The notes beneath the pieces are model-generated. The model saw nothing but the letters and a program-made list of their open reading frames with translations, did no database searches and was not told the origin of the DNA. The position numbers and the translations under genes were made by a program. From assembly GCF_019801015.1 (NCBI RefSeq), contig NZ_JAHVJZ010000005.1:372001-436000 (forward strand): DNA of 64,000 nucleotides, in the 5' to 3' direction. This DNA comes from Marinobacter nauticus. GTDB taxonomy: Bacteria; Pseudomonadota; Gammaproteobacteria; Enterobacterales; Shewanellaceae. This document shows, in pieces, positions 47,082 through 55,969 of the stretch. Position 1 is the stretch's first letter, and every line of letters starts with the position of its first letter.

Positions 47082-48716
47082 TTACATATTGGGGTAGTTG
47101 GGACCACCGCCGCCTTCCGGCGTCACCCAGGTGATGTTCTGGCTGGGATCCTTAATGTCACAGGTCTTACAGTGGATGCAGTTGGCGGCATTGATCTGAA
47201 GCCGCGCATCCCCCTCCTCCTGCACCACTTCGTACACTCCGGCCGGGCAGTAACGCTGCGCTGGCTCATCGTATTGCGCGAGGTTGACCTGCACCGGGAT
47301 GGCCGGGTCGGTCAGGTGCAGATGGCAGGGCTGATCCTCATCGTGATAGGTGTTGGAGAGGAACACCGAGGAGAGTCGGTCAAAGCTCAGCTTGCCATCC
47401 GGCTTCGGGTAATCAATGGCTGCAAACCCGGCAGCCGGCTTCATCTGGCCATGATCGCTGTGGCTGTCCTTCAGCGTGACCGGCAGGCGGCCACCAAACA
47501 GATTCTGATCCAGCGTATTAAAGGCGCCACCAACCATGCTGCCGTACTTGTGCAGGGCCGGGCCGAAGTTGCGGGAACGATAAAGCTCATCGTAAAGCCA
47601 GGAATCTTTGAAATGGGCTGCAAAGGCGGTCAGGTCCTCACCGGCATTACCCTCTTTGGCCAGGGCGTCTGCCACCACTTCCGCCGCCAGCATGCCGGAC
47701 TTCATGGCGGTGTGATTGCCTTTGATCTTGGCGAAGTTCAGGGTACCGGCATCACAACCAATCAGCAGGCCACCGGGGAAGCTCATCTTCGGCAGCGAGT
47801 TAAAGCCGCCTTTGGCAATGGCGCGGGCGCCATAGGCAATCCGCTCTCCGCCCTCCAGATGCTGAGCGATCACCGGGTGGGTTTTGAAACGCTGGAACTC
47901 CTCAAACGGATTGAGATTGGGGTTGTCGTAGTTGAGGTCGATGATCAGCCCCACCAGAACCTGATTGTTGTCGCCGTGGTAGAGGTAGCCCCCACCGGAG
48001 GCGCCGTTTTCGGCCAACGGCCAACCGGCGCTGTGCACCACTTTGCCCGGCTTTGTGGCCCCTTCGGGCAACTGCCAGATCTCCTTAAAGCCGATGCCGT
48101 AGTGCTGCGGGCTGCGGTCGGCGTCGAGCTGGTAACGAGCGATCAACTGCTTGCCAAGATGACCCCGGCAACCTTCCGCAAACAAGGTATAGCGCGCACG
48201 GAGCTCCATGCCCGGCATATAGCCATCCTTCTCGCTGCCATCCTGGGCCACGCCCATATCACCGGTAATCACACCGGCAATCGCGCCATTCTCTTCAATC
48301 AGCTCCGCAGCGGCAAAGCCGGGGTAAATCTCCACCCCTAAACCTTCGGCCTGCTCCGCCAGCCAGCGGCACAGGTTGCCCAGACTGATGATGTAGTTAC
48401 CGTCATTGTGCATGGTTTTCGGGGTCAACCAATTGGGGAACTGACGGCCCCCTTTGGCGTCCAGCAGCCAGATTTCGTCGTCGCTGACCGGCGTTGTCAG
48501 GGGGGCCCCCATCTCACGCCATTCCGGCAGAAGTTCATCCAGTGCGCGAGGCTCAAAGACCGCCCCGGACAGGATGTGGGCCCCCACTTCAGACCCTTTT
48601 TCCACCACGCAGACATTGAGATCTGCATTCAGCTGTTTCAGGCGGATGGCGGAGGACAATCCGGCCGGACCGGCTCCCACCACCAGGACGTCAAATTCCA
48701 TCGACTCGCGTTCCAT
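47082..48716 (-). CDS. Electron transfer flavoprotein-ubiquinone oxidoreductase
   Basis: A 544-residue membrane-associated flavoprotein that passes electrons from ETF (fatty-acid and amino-acid oxidation) to ubiquinone. FAD-binding VVGAGPAGLSSAIRLKQL is at the start, and GASGGGYLYH and LLIGCDAGTLNFAKIKGNHTAMKSG are ETF-QO landmarks. The 4Fe-4S ferredoxin part reads YCPAGVYEV..NAANCIHCKTCDIKDPSQNI. ATG 48716 is chosen with GAGGAAGAG directly upstream; a GTG three bases earlier is also possible. It has its own terminator and a long upstream region shared with moaA. Confidence 0.95.
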   Translation of the reverse strand: MERESMEFDVLVVGAGPAGLSSAIRLKQLNADLNVCVVEKGSEVGAHILSGAVFEPRALDELLPEWREMGAPLTTPVSDDEIWLLDAKGGRQFPNWLTPKTMHNDGNYIISLGNLCRWLAEQAEGLGVEIYPGFAAAELIEENGAIAGVITGDMGVAQDGSEKDGYMPGMELRARYTLFAEGCRGHLGKQLIARYQLDADRSPQHYGIGFKEIWQLPEGATKPGKVVHSAGWPLAENGASGGGYLYHGDNNQVLVGLIIDLNYDNPNLNPFEEFQRFKTHPVIAQHLEGGERIAYGARAIAKGGFNSLPKMSFPGGLLIGCDAGTLNFAKIKGNHTAMKSGMLAAEVVADALAKEGNAGEDLTAFAAHFKDSWLYDELYRSRNFGPALHKYGSMVGGAFNTLDQNLFGGRLPVTLKDSHSDHGQMKPAAGFAAIDYPKPDGKLSFDRLSSVFLSNTYHDEDQPCHLHLTDPAIPVQVNLAQYDEPAQRYCPAGVYEVVQEEGDARLQINAANCIHCKTCDIKDPSQNITWVTPEGGGGPNYPNM

Positions 48717-49054
48717 CACTCTTCCTCGTCCGACTCTCTGCTGGAGCTTACGTTTACGTTATCGTCAGCTTACTGAAAAAGTGACCAAGTTCACAGAGGT
48801 AACCAGGGGAAGAGTGAGGAAGGTAGCCACCCTGGGGCACTTTTCGGCAGGATCGACCGACACCCAGCGATGAAAATGTGATCCCAACTGATTGTCGTTG
48901 TTGCTGGCTATACTTTACACTGCAAGCAGTTGTGAACCGAGCCCGTCGGTGCCTAAGTCCAGCAAGGGATATGGCGGTCGGGCCGTGGCATTAAGGCCAC
49001 CGGGGTAGATTGAGAAAGTTAATCTGCCTTCCTCTTATTTAGGAAAGGTGACAC
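48717..49054. other. Divergent intergenic region between ETF-QO gene and moaA
   Basis: A 338-base non-coding region with the ETF-QO promoter side (48717-48890) and the moaA leader (from ~48900). The leader half holds a structured RNA candidate described separately; the other half has no recognisable site. Confidence 0.5.
48925..49025 (+). ncRNA. Probable molybdenum-cofactor (Moco) riboswitch
   Basis: The moaA leader carries ACCGAGCC..GGTGCC, the pairs GCCCG/CGGGC (48941-48945 with 48979-48983) and a GTGGC/GCCAC stem-loop (48985-48989 with 48996-49000), resembling the Moco RNA motif that controls moa operons. Downstream CCTTCCT (49027-49033) can pair with AGGAAAGG (49041-49048), the moaA ribosome site, giving a plausible translation switch. 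Ligand identity is inferred from context and motif memory. Confidence 0.7.
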
Positions 49055-50035
49055 ATGCGAGAGCTCCAGGACCGATTTGGCCGCAGCTTCCCTTATCTGC
49101 GCCTGTCGATCACCGATGCCTGCAATTTCAAGTGCGAGTACTGTCTGCCTAACGGCTACCACCCCGACGGCAAACCCCGTTTTATGACGCTGGATGAGAT
49201 CCGGCGGGTTTTGCATGCCTTCTCCACGGTGGGGATGCGCAAGGTGCGCATTACCGGCGGTGAGCCCACTCTTCGTAAAGATTTCGAGGAGGTACTGCAT
49301 CTGGCCGCCAACACGCCCGGCGTCGACACCATTGCCACCACCACCAACGGATACCGGCTGGCTGAACACGCCAAAGCGTGGCGTCAGGCGGGCCTTTCCC
49401 AGGTCAATGTGTCGGTGGACAGCCTCAACCCGGACCAGTTTCAACGCATCACCGGTGACAGCCGCTTCGATTTGGTGATGCGTGGCATCGACGCTGCGCT
49501 GAACGAGGGCTACCACAAGGTGAAGATCAATGTGGTGCTGCTGAAAGGGCTCAATGGTGGTGAACTGCCGCAGTTCCTCGATTTCATTAAGCATCACCCG
49601 GTGGACCTTCGGTTTATCGAGCTGATGGAAACCGGCCTGCATCACGATTACTTCCAGGCGCATCATCTGCCCGGTACCGTGATCCAATCGCAGCTGGAGC
49701 GCCAGGGCTGGCAGCTGGACCCCCGCGGCCCGGACGACGGCCCCGCACTGAACTACAGCCACCCCGACTACGCCGGCCGCATCGGCCTGATCATGCCCTA
49801 CGCCAAGGATTTCTGCGCCAGCTGCAACCGACTGCGGGTCTCCGCCATCGGCAAGCTGCATCTGTGTCTGTTCACCGAAGCCGGCATTGAGCTCCGGGAT
49901 CTGCTGGGCAGCGACGATCAGCAGGATGAACTGATCGCCCGTCTGCATGCCGCCCTCGGGCAGAAACATCAAACCCACTATCTCCACGATGGAGACGCCG
50001 GAGCCACGCCGCATCTGGCCTCCATTGGCGGATAA
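49055..50035 (+). CDS. moaA: GTP 3',8-cyclase MoaA
   Basis: Radical SAM enzyme that starts molybdopterin synthesis by rearranging GTP to 3',8-cH2GTP. The 326-residue product has the N-terminal cluster CNFKCEYC (Cys23, Cys27, Cys30), RITGGEPTLRKD, and the C-terminal cluster CASCNRLRVSAIGKLHLCL. It ends in IGG, the catalytic Gly-Gly tail. The AGGAAAGG site lies seven bases before the ATG inside a possible hairpin. It is the first gene of moaABCDE. Confidence 0.97.
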   Translation: MRELQDRFGRSFPYLRLSITDACNFKCEYCLPNGYHPDGKPRFMTLDEIRRVLHAFSTVGMRKVRITGGEPTLRKDFEEVLHLAANTPGVDTIATTTNGYRLAEHAKAWRQAGLSQVNVSVDSLNPDQFQRITGDSRFDLVMRGIDAALNEGYHKVKINVVLLKGLNGGELPQFLDFIKHHPVDLRFIELMETGLHHDYFQAHHLPGTVIQSQLERQGWQLDPRGPDDGPALNYSHPDYAGRIGLIMPYAKDFCASCNRLRVSAIGKLHLCLFTEAGIELRDLLGSDDQQDELIARLHAALGQKHQTHYLHDGDAGATPHLASIGG

Positions 50036-50066
50036 ACAATAACAGCGAAGCAAAGAGACACCGTTT

Positions 50067-50597
50067 ATGGGACACCTTTCTCAAGCGAACTTCATTCCGC
50101 TGAACATTGCCGTTCTGACTTTGTCGGACACCCGTGACTGGGACAGCGACAAGTCCGGTCAGTACCTGGCAGACAACCTGCAGGAAGCCGGCCACAAGCT
50201 GGTGGATCGCCGCATTGTTAAAGATGACAAATACACCATCCGGGCGGTGATCTCCGAGTGGATCGCGTCTGACAATGTGCAGGTGATCATCACCACCGGC
50301 GGCACTGGCTTTACCGAGCGTGACTCCACTCCGGAAGCGGTCGCGCCGCTGTTCGACAAGGCCATCGAAGGCTTTGGCGAGCTGTTCCGTCACATCACCT
50401 TCCAGGAGCTGGGCACCAGCACCGTGCAATCCCGAGCCGTCGGCGGCATGGCCAATAAAACCGCCATCTTCTGCCTGCCGGGCTCTACCGGGGCCTGTCG
50501 CACCGGCTGGACCAAAATTCTCAAAGAGCAGCTGGACGCCACTCACCGTCCCTGCAATTTCGTGACTCATCTGAAAGCGGTAAAGGAACAAGCATGA
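50067..50597 (+). CDS. moaB: Molybdenum cofactor biosynthesis protein MoaB
   Basis: A 176-residue MogA/MoaB-family protein that adenylylates or binds molybdopterin. [45 protein letters not shown] and [10 protein letters not shown] are typical of the E. coli MoaB branch. In organisms with MogA the role of MoaB is uncertain. The start of moaC overlaps its stop by four bases. Confidence 0.94.
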   Translation: MGHLSQANFIPLNIAVLTLSDTRDWDSDKSGQYLADNLQEAGHKLVDRRIVKDDKYTIRAVISEWIASDNVQVIITTGGTGFTERDSTPEAVAPLFDKAIEGFGELFRHITFQELGTSTVQSRAVGGMANKTAIFCLPGSTGACRTGWTKILKEQLDATHRPCNFVTHLKAVKEQA

Positions 50598-51076
50598 GCG
50601 GTTTTACTCACATCAACGCCCAGGGCGACGCCCATATGGTGGACGTCACCGAGAAATCGGTGACCGAGCGGGAAGCCCGCGCAGAAGCCACCATCGTTAT
50701 GGCGCCGGACACCCTGGCGATGATCGTTGAAGGGCGCCACCACAAGGGCGACGTGTTCGCCACCGCCCGCATCGCTGGCATTATGGCCGCCAAGAAAACC
50801 TCCGACCTTATCCCGCTGTGTCACCCGCTGATGCTGACCAAGGTCGAAGTGGAGCTGATTGCTGAGCCTGAGCACAACCGGGTTCGCATCCAGTCCGTGT
50901 GCAAACTCGCCGGCCAGACCGGGGTAGAGATGGAAGCCCTGACCGCCGCCTCCGTTGCCGCACTGACCATCTACGACATGTGCAAAGCGGTTCAGAAAGA
51001 CATGGTGATCGAAGGGGTCCGCCTGCTTGAAAAACGCGGCGGCAAATCCGGTCACTTCAAGAACGATCAGCAGTAA
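50594..51076 (+). CDS. moaC: Cyclic pyranopterin monophosphate synthase MoaC
   Basis: Converts the MoaA product to cyclic pyranopterin monophosphate. The 160-residue protein contains [35 protein letters not shown] and [24 protein letters not shown] with the catalytic His and Lys-rich pockets. ATG overlaps the moaB stop (ATGA). Confidence 0.97.
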   Translation: MSGFTHINAQGDAHMVDVTEKSVTEREARAEATIVMAPDTLAMIVEGRHHKGDVFATARIAGIMAAKKTSDLIPLCHPLMLTKVEVELIAEPEHNRVRIQSVCKLAGQTGVEMEALTAASVAALTIYDMCKAVQKDMVIEGVRLLEKRGGKSGHFKNDQQ

Positions 51077-51085
51077 GAGGCCTTC

Positions 51086-51334
51086 ATGATCAACGTATTG
51101 TTTTTTGCTCAAATCCGGGAAGTGATCGGCGTGGATAAGCTGGCCATCGACGCCAGCGAAGGCCTGACTGCCGATACCCTGCGTCAACAGCTGCTGGAGC
51201 GCGGTGACAAATGGCGTCTGGCTCTGGAAGACAAGAATGTACTGGTGGCGGTCAACCAGACCCTGTCCGGCTGGGACACCGCCCTGACTGCCGGTGATGA
51301 AGTGGCCTTCTTCCCGCCGGTGACCGGAGGCTAA
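51086..51334 (+). CDS. moaD: Molybdopterin synthase sulfur carrier MoaD
   Basis: An 82-residue ubiquitin-like protein starting MINVLFFAQIREVIG and ending PPVTGG. The C-terminal Gly-Gly is adenylated by MoeB and becomes the thiocarboxylate that donates sulfur to the pterin. It lies nine bases after moaC and one base before moaE. Confidence 0.95.
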   Translation: MINVLFFAQIREVIGVDKLAIDASEGLTADTLRQQLLERGDKWRLALEDKNVLVAVNQTLSGWDTALTAGDEVAFFPPVTGG

Positions 51335-51335
51335 G

Positions 51336-51782
51336 ATGATTTCGGTACAGACTCAGGATTTCAGCGTTGCCGATGAGTACGCCAAACTGGCGGACAATCC
51401 GGGCTGCGGCGCAGTCGTCACCTTTGTCGGTAAAGTGCGGGACTTCGGCGACAGCCGGGGCGTCAGCGCCATGACCCTGGAGCACTATCCGGGCATGACC
51501 GAAGCGGTACTGGGCCAGATTGAGGCGGAAGCCCGTTCCCGCTGGCCGGTGGATGAAGTCACCATTATCCACCGGGTGGGGGATCTGAAACTGTGCGACC
51601 AGATTGTCTTCATCGGCGTATCCAGTGCCCACCGCAAGGCGGCCTTTGATGCCTGTGAATTCCTGATCGACTTTCTCAAGACCCGTGCACCGTTCTGGAA
51701 AAAAGAGACCAGCAACGACGGCACCGTCTGGGTCGATGCCAAAGACGCCGACCAGCAAGCCGCGGAACAGTGGAAACGTTGA
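51336..51782 (+). CDS. moaE: Molybdopterin synthase catalytic subunit MoaE
   Basis: A 148-residue protein that pairs with MoaD to add the dithiolene sulfurs. It contains GAVVTFVGKVRDFGDSRGVSAMTLEHYPGM, HRVGDLKLCDQIVFIGVSSAHRKAAFDACEFLIDFLKTRAPFWKKE, the MoaE core with the active-site lysines. Length is normal. It is the last gene of the operon and is followed by a bidirectional terminator. Confidence 0.96.
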   Translation: MISVQTQDFSVADEYAKLADNPGCGAVVTFVGKVRDFGDSRGVSAMTLEHYPGMTEAVLGQIEAEARSRWPVDEVTIIHRVGDLKLCDQIVFIGVSSAHRKAAFDACEFLIDFLKTRAPFWKKETSNDGTVWVDAKDADQQAAEQWKR

Positions 51783-51793
51783 ATCCGCGCCCA

Positions 51794-51824
51794 TAAAAAA
51801 AGGCCCGCAGTTGCGGGCCTTTTT
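51794..51824. terminator. Bidirectional terminator after moaE
   Basis: AGGCCCGCA-GT-TGCGGGCCT (51801-51809 with 51812-51820) has A7 before and T5 after, so it can end both moaABCDE and the convergent lipoprotein gene. Confidence 0.9.
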
Positions 51825-51844
51825 ACTGACGTCCTTAACGCCGA

Positions 51845-53794
51845 TTACTGCTGCCACTCCGCCATCAGGCGGTTGGCCAGCGCTTCATCACGGGTCATCA
51901 ACGCCGGCAGACCGTCACGCTCCTGCTCCAGCACCAGAGTCAGTTTGTCGTCCTGAACAGCCAGCGCCATCACCATGTCACGATCCCCCTCCTGGGCGTC
52001 ATCCGCTTCGGTGAATTTCACCCACAGGAAGCCTTCTTTCACTTCGTAAGGCAGGCACCAGGCCGGCTCATCACCTTCATTGATGCACACCTGACCGTCG
52101 TTCTGGAAGGTCATGGCGGCCATCATCGGATCGGCCATGGAGCCAGAGCCGGCATCGTCGCTGATAAAGTACCAGGTACCCAGGGCCGCTTCGGCGGTCC
52201 AGGCTTGCCAGTTGCTCTCGTCAGTGAAGTCGTTCTTGGCGTAGGCGTTCAGGTCACCAGCACCCGGTACAGACAGGGCCAGCGTGTCGCTGAAGTAGAT
52301 AAAGCGGTCGTGCTCTTCGGTGCCGTCAAAGAACAGCTTGTCGTCACGGATCTGGTAGCTGCCATCTACCAGCATCTCGCCGTTTTCTTCGAAGTACAGG
52401 GTGCCGTCAACAAACGCCACACCCATCACGCCTTCGCTCTGGAAGTAGTAAGCGTTCATGCTGGCCAGGTAACGCGCATCGGCTTTCGGATCCTGACCTT
52501 CGAGGAAGCTGGCCAGGGTGAACTCGGGCACAGAGTTGGCTTCCACAGACACCTTCAGCTCGGCGCTGATGGCCGGGTGCAGGTTGTCGGTAGCGGTCAC
52601 GGTGATCACGAACTCGCCGCCGCTGGTCGGCGTGCCTTTCAGCAGCAGGTCTTCGCCATCAATGATGGTAGCGGTGACGCCCGGCAGGGTGGTGGTGACG
52701 GTCAACTGCAAGGTGTCGTCGTCTTCAAACAGGTCATCCAGATCGAAAACCTGATCCACCAGGTTGCCTTCGGTCAGGCCCAGTTTCGCCAGGTCCGCTT
52801 CCAGTTCCGCTTTCTCTTCCAGGTCCACGGTCGGCGCCTGGTTCGGAGTGTTCACCTCGATCTCGATCTCCAGCGGGTAAGAACGGGCACCGTGGATGTC
52901 TTTGGCGTAAGCGTGCAGCTCAATTTCATCGGCGATGGCCGGAGTGCCGGTCAGCACGCCGTTGTTCAGCGTCAGACCCAGATCCGCCAGCTTACGGCCA
53001 TCTTCGTCTTTCACTTCGAAGGTCATCGCGTCGCCATCTGCATCCGCGAAGGCGGTGTTCAGATCGATCGCTTCGATGGCCTGGCCGGCATCCACTTCAA
53101 TGGACTCCAGGGCGTCCTGCTGCGCGTCGGTCAGGGTGATGTGCGGGCGATGGTTAACGGTGATGTTGCCGTCTTCTCCGATCACCGGATCGAAATCTTC
53201 CAGATCGTCTTCCGCTTCCACTTTGTCAGCCACGATGGCGATCAGGTCGTCCAGCACCTCTTCGGCCACATCTTCGTCCACCAGGTTTTCACCGATAACG
53301 GTGATGCCCTGCGCGGCCTTGTTGCCATCGGCAGCGGCGGCGATGTAGTCACCAAACAGGGTGTCAGAAGCGGTGTTCAGAGCCGCAAACTGCGCTTCAA
53401 CAGCGGCTTGTGCATCTTCCAGGGTGGTCTCGCCATCGGCCATCTTGGCCACAACCAGGTTGGTCATCGGGCTGATAACGGCGGAGTCCGCCGGCGCCAT
53501 CAGGGTGAAAGGCTTCTCAACCAGACCACGGCTGCTGTCCAGGGTTTTGCCCGGAACCGCTTTCACGCACAGAGTCTGCCCCTTGAACTGACCCGCCACC
53601 TTGAGGTTGCCATTCACATCGGTAGAACCGACGAGCTTGGTGCAGCCTTCACCGGCGTACACGTCAGCGTTCACCAGATAGCCATCAATGGCTTTCACGT
53701 TAAAGGAGGCCTCTGGAGCGGAGGTGTCATCGCTGCCACCACAACCACTCAATACCAGGGCGATGGACGCCGCCAGCAAACTGATTTTTTTCAT
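51845..53794 (-). CDS. Large lipoprotein with cadherin-like (CADG) repeats
   Basis: A 649-residue exported lipoprotein. The signal ends in the lipobox LSGC (Cys at 18). After a Ser/Asp linker, residues ~30-130 form a domain with NVKAIDGYLVNADVYAGEGC, also seen in other large marine gammaproteobacterial surface proteins. Acidic Glu/Asp-rich stretches and two Ig-like repeats follow (LNNGVLTGTPAIADEIELHAYAKDIHG and LLLKGTPTSGGEFVITVTATD). The last ~170 residues are Asp/Trp-rich and unassigned. The ATG at 53794 begins the lipoprotein signal. It is divergent from the next lipoprotein, and function is unknown. Confidence 0.8.
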   Translation of the reverse strand: MKKISLLAASIALVLSGCGGSDDTSAPEASFNVKAIDGYLVNADVYAGEGCTKLVGSTDVNGNLKVAGQFKGQTLCVKAVPGKTLDSSRGLVEKPFTLMAPADSAVISPMTNLVVAKMADGETTLEDAQAAVEAQFAALNTASDTLFGDYIAAAADGNKAAQGITVIGENLVDEDVAEEVLDDLIAIVADKVEAEDDLEDFDPVIGEDGNITVNHRPHITLTDAQQDALESIEVDAGQAIEAIDLNTAFADADGDAMTFEVKDEDGRKLADLGLTLNNGVLTGTPAIADEIELHAYAKDIHGARSYPLEIEIEVNTPNQAPTVDLEEKAELEADLAKLGLTEGNLVDQVFDLDDLFEDDDTLQLTVTTTLPGVTATIIDGEDLLLKGTPTSGGEFVITVTATDNLHPAISAELKVSVEANSVPEFTLASFLEGQDPKADARYLASMNAYYFQSEGVMGVAFVDGTLYFEENGEMLVDGSYQIRDDKLFFDGTEEHDRFIYFSDTLALSVPGAGDLNAYAKNDFTDESNWQAWTAEAALGTWYFISDDAGSGSMADPMMAAMTFQNDGQVCINEGDEPAWCLPYEVKEGFLWVKFTEADDAQEGDRDMVMALAVQDDKLTLVLEQERDGLPALMTRDEALANRLMAEWQQ

Positions 53795-54101
53795 TGTTAT
53801 TCCACATGGTGTTTTGATTCCGGCACCGTTTCCAAGGCACCGGGCCGACACACCAACCAGCGGTTGGTCTCGGCACCGGAATCGTATAGAAGACTCGGTA
53901 TTAACGTGTTGAAGTGACGCACATTTCTTGGCAGGGCAGAGGAGGCACACGCGCCATCGGCGAGCTTTTAAGCGGCAATGGATGGCGGACTCAACGAACG
54001 AGGAAGATGAACAAAGGTTAATTTCTCCGCCACCCTGGGTTGAGGTGCAAGGGACTAAATTGGCGTCAGTTTCAAGACACAACGAATTAGAGAATCTCCC
54101 C
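53795..54101. other. Divergent promoter region between two lipoprotein genes
   Basis: A 307-base non-coding region. It includes an inverted pair GATTCCGG (near 53816) and CCGGAATC (near 53876), which could be a hairpin or operator. No clear -35/-10 pair or known operator was recognised, and the frame running through to the plus gene lacks a signal. Confidence 0.4.
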
Positions 54102-55382
54102 ATGCAAAAGCTGATCATCCCGGCCCTGATGGCCACCACCCTGGCCGCGTGCGGCTCCAGCTCCAGCGACAGCAGCACCCCACTGCCCCCGCAGGCTACC
54201 CTGCCCAGCGCCATTCAGGGCGTACTGCAGAAAACCGTTGGCACTGACCTGTACGTCAATGATGTCAAAATCCCGGCCGCCAATGCTGAGGTGGAGATCG
54301 ATGATCAGCCCGCCCAGCTGGCTGACCTGAAGCCCGGCATGGTGCTGGATATCGACACCGATGGCTTCCGCGCTGTTGAAGTGGATTACGACACCCTGCT
54401 CAAAGGCCCGGTCAGCGAAGTCAGCGCATCCAGCCTGGTTGTCGCCGGCCAGAACGTAATGAGCGCGCAAGCCAGTCAGTTCCAGGTTAACGACTACGTT
54501 GCCGTCAGCGGCCACTACCAGGGTGCCGGCATTCAGGCCAGCTTCATCGAGCCCACTGATGACCTGGGCATCGTCGAAGTGGAAGGCCAGCTGACCAACC
54601 TGGACACCACCGCCAAGCTGTTCAACCTGGGCGAGCTGACCGTCAACTACGCGCAGGCTGCCCTTGATGGCCGTCTGAGCAATGGTGCCTGGGTCGAAGT
54701 CGAAGGCACCCTGAACAAGCTCTCCATCAGCGCCACAGAAGTGGAAGTGGAGCCGGCTCCCGGCTTTGACAACGACGACAGCGTTGAACTGGTGGGCACC
54801 ATCAGCTGGCTGAACTACGACAACAGCCTGATGACCCTGAACCAGCAGTGGCAGGTGGCGATCGACAACCAGACCGAATTTGACGACAGCGAAAGCCGCG
54901 CCCAACTGGCTCTGGGTCAGCAAGTGGAAGTGGACGGTCTGTGGCAGGTTGAGCACAACCGCATCCGTGCCACCGAGATCGACATTGAAGACAACGATGG
55001 CGACGACGCGCAGCGCCCAAACTCGTTCCAGGTAGAGGGCACCGCTCAGTACAGCAACGGCACCCTGACCATCAACGGCATCGAGCTGACCCTGACCCCG
55101 AACACTCAGTTCGAGGACGGCCTGAACGACGCCACTCTGAACGGCAGCTACGTGCAGCTGGAAGGCTACGCACAGGGCGATCAGTTCCTGGTGATGGAAG
55201 TGGAAATGGAGCAGCAGGAGCTGACCATTGACCTGCAAGGCCCGGTCAACGCTGATCCGCTCTCCCTGTGGGGCTACCGCGCCAGTGACACCAGCCTGGA
55301 TGCTCACGCGGGCCAATGGGTTGAGCTGGAGTGCCAGCTCGATTCTGCCGGCACCCTGAGCGCCTGCCAGCTCGACCGTTAA
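54102..55382 (+). CDS. DUF5666-like repeat lipoprotein
   Basis: A 426-residue lipoprotein with lipobox LAAC (Cys at 17) and a Ser/Asp-rich linker. The mature part is built of about five repeated beta-rich modules with recurring VEVEG/VQLEG segments (e.g. GAWVEVEGTLNK, VEVDGLWQVEHNRIRATEIDIED, YVQLEGYAQGDQFLVMEVEME) that fit the DUF5666 OB-like pattern. The last ~115 residues repeat as a separate protein in the next gene. It is very acidic. Ribosome site is weak. Function is unknown; a metal- or polymer-binding envelope role is only a guess. Confidence 0.8.
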   Translation: MQKLIIPALMATTLAACGSSSSDSSTPLPPQATLPSAIQGVLQKTVGTDLYVNDVKIPAANAEVEIDDQPAQLADLKPGMVLDIDTDGFRAVEVDYDTLLKGPVSEVSASSLVVAGQNVMSAQASQFQVNDYVAVSGHYQGAGIQASFIEPTDDLGIVEVEGQLTNLDTTAKLFNLGELTVNYAQAALDGRLSNGAWVEVEGTLNKLSISATEVEVEPAPGFDNDDSVELVGTISWLNYDNSLMTLNQQWQVAIDNQTEFDDSESRAQLALGQQVEVDGLWQVEHNRIRATEIDIEDNDGDDAQRPNSFQVEGTAQYSNGTLTINGIELTLTPNTQFEDGLNDATLNGSYVQLEGYAQGDQFLVMEVEMEQQELTIDLQGPVNADPLSLWGYRASDTSLDAHAGQWVELECQLDSAGTLSACQLDR

Positions 55383-55440
55383 TCTCCGCTGCCCGAGCAC
55401 ACGCCCGGGCACATCTCCTGCCCAGCAGTAAGGAATCGTC

Positions 55441-55902
55441 ATGTCCCCCATCCTGAGTCGGTCCGCCGCCGCGCTGGCCATTGCGCTCTCCCTGTCCGTG
55501 GCCCATGCCGCCACCAAACCCACTCCCCAGAACCCCATCCAGCCATTTGAAGTGGAAGGCGTCGCTCATTACGAAAATGGGGTATTAACGGTCAATGGTG
55601 TCGAGCTGGAGCTGGGCCACAACAGCAAGTTTGAGGACTGGTGGCTGAACCGCGCCACCCTCAACGGGCGCTGGGTAAAAGTCGAAGGCTTTCACCAGAG
55701 CGGTCGCTTCCAGGTGGACGAAGTAGACGGCGAAAACCGGGACAACGATGTGGAGCTGATGGGCTGGGTGAGTGATGGCACGTTGTGGGGCTACCAAGCC
55801 AGCGACGAAAGCCTGGATCCCTTTAATCATCAGTGGGTTCAACTGGACTGCACCCTGAGTCAGAACAGCCACCAGATCAGCCAGTGCCACCTGGACAACT
55901 GA
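55441..55902 (+). CDS. Secreted single-module paralogue of the DUF5666-like lipoprotein
   Basis: A 153-residue exported protein with a cleavable signal peptide (ending AHA) and no lipobox. From residue ~36 it aligns with the last ~115 residues of the upstream lipoprotein: FEVEGVAHYENGVLTVNGVEL against FQVEGTAQYSNGTLTINGIEL, FEDWWLNRATLNGRWVKVEG against FEDGLNDATLNGSYVQLEG, and both end WGYxAS..D. It seems to have arisen by duplication of that C-terminal module. It lies 58 bases downstream. Confidence 0.8.
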   Translation: MSPILSRSAAALAIALSLSVAHAATKPTPQNPIQPFEVEGVAHYENGVLTVNGVELELGHNSKFEDWWLNRATLNGRWVKVEGFHQSGRFQVDEVDGENRDNDVELMGWVSDGTLWGYQASDESLDPFNHQWVQLDCTLSQNSHQISQCHLDN

Positions 55903-55918
55903 TCACGTCGAAACTTCC

Positions 55919-55948
55919 GGCCCTGTGTTAGAGTGCAGCCACAGGGCC
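55919..55948 (+). terminator. Hairpin between DUF5666-like and PepSY-like genes
   Basis: GGCCCTGTG (55919-55927) pairs with CACAGGGCC (55940-55948) around a 12-base loop. No T run follows, so it may be an RNA-stability element or partial attenuator rather than a terminator. Confidence 0.45.
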
Positions 55949-55969
55949 AATTTACGATCACGATACCCC

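Noticed and set aside
54087-55538. 483-residue minus-strand frame over the DUF5666-like gene
   Set aside because: Composition is typical of antisense translation; the plus strand has a lipobox and repeated modules.
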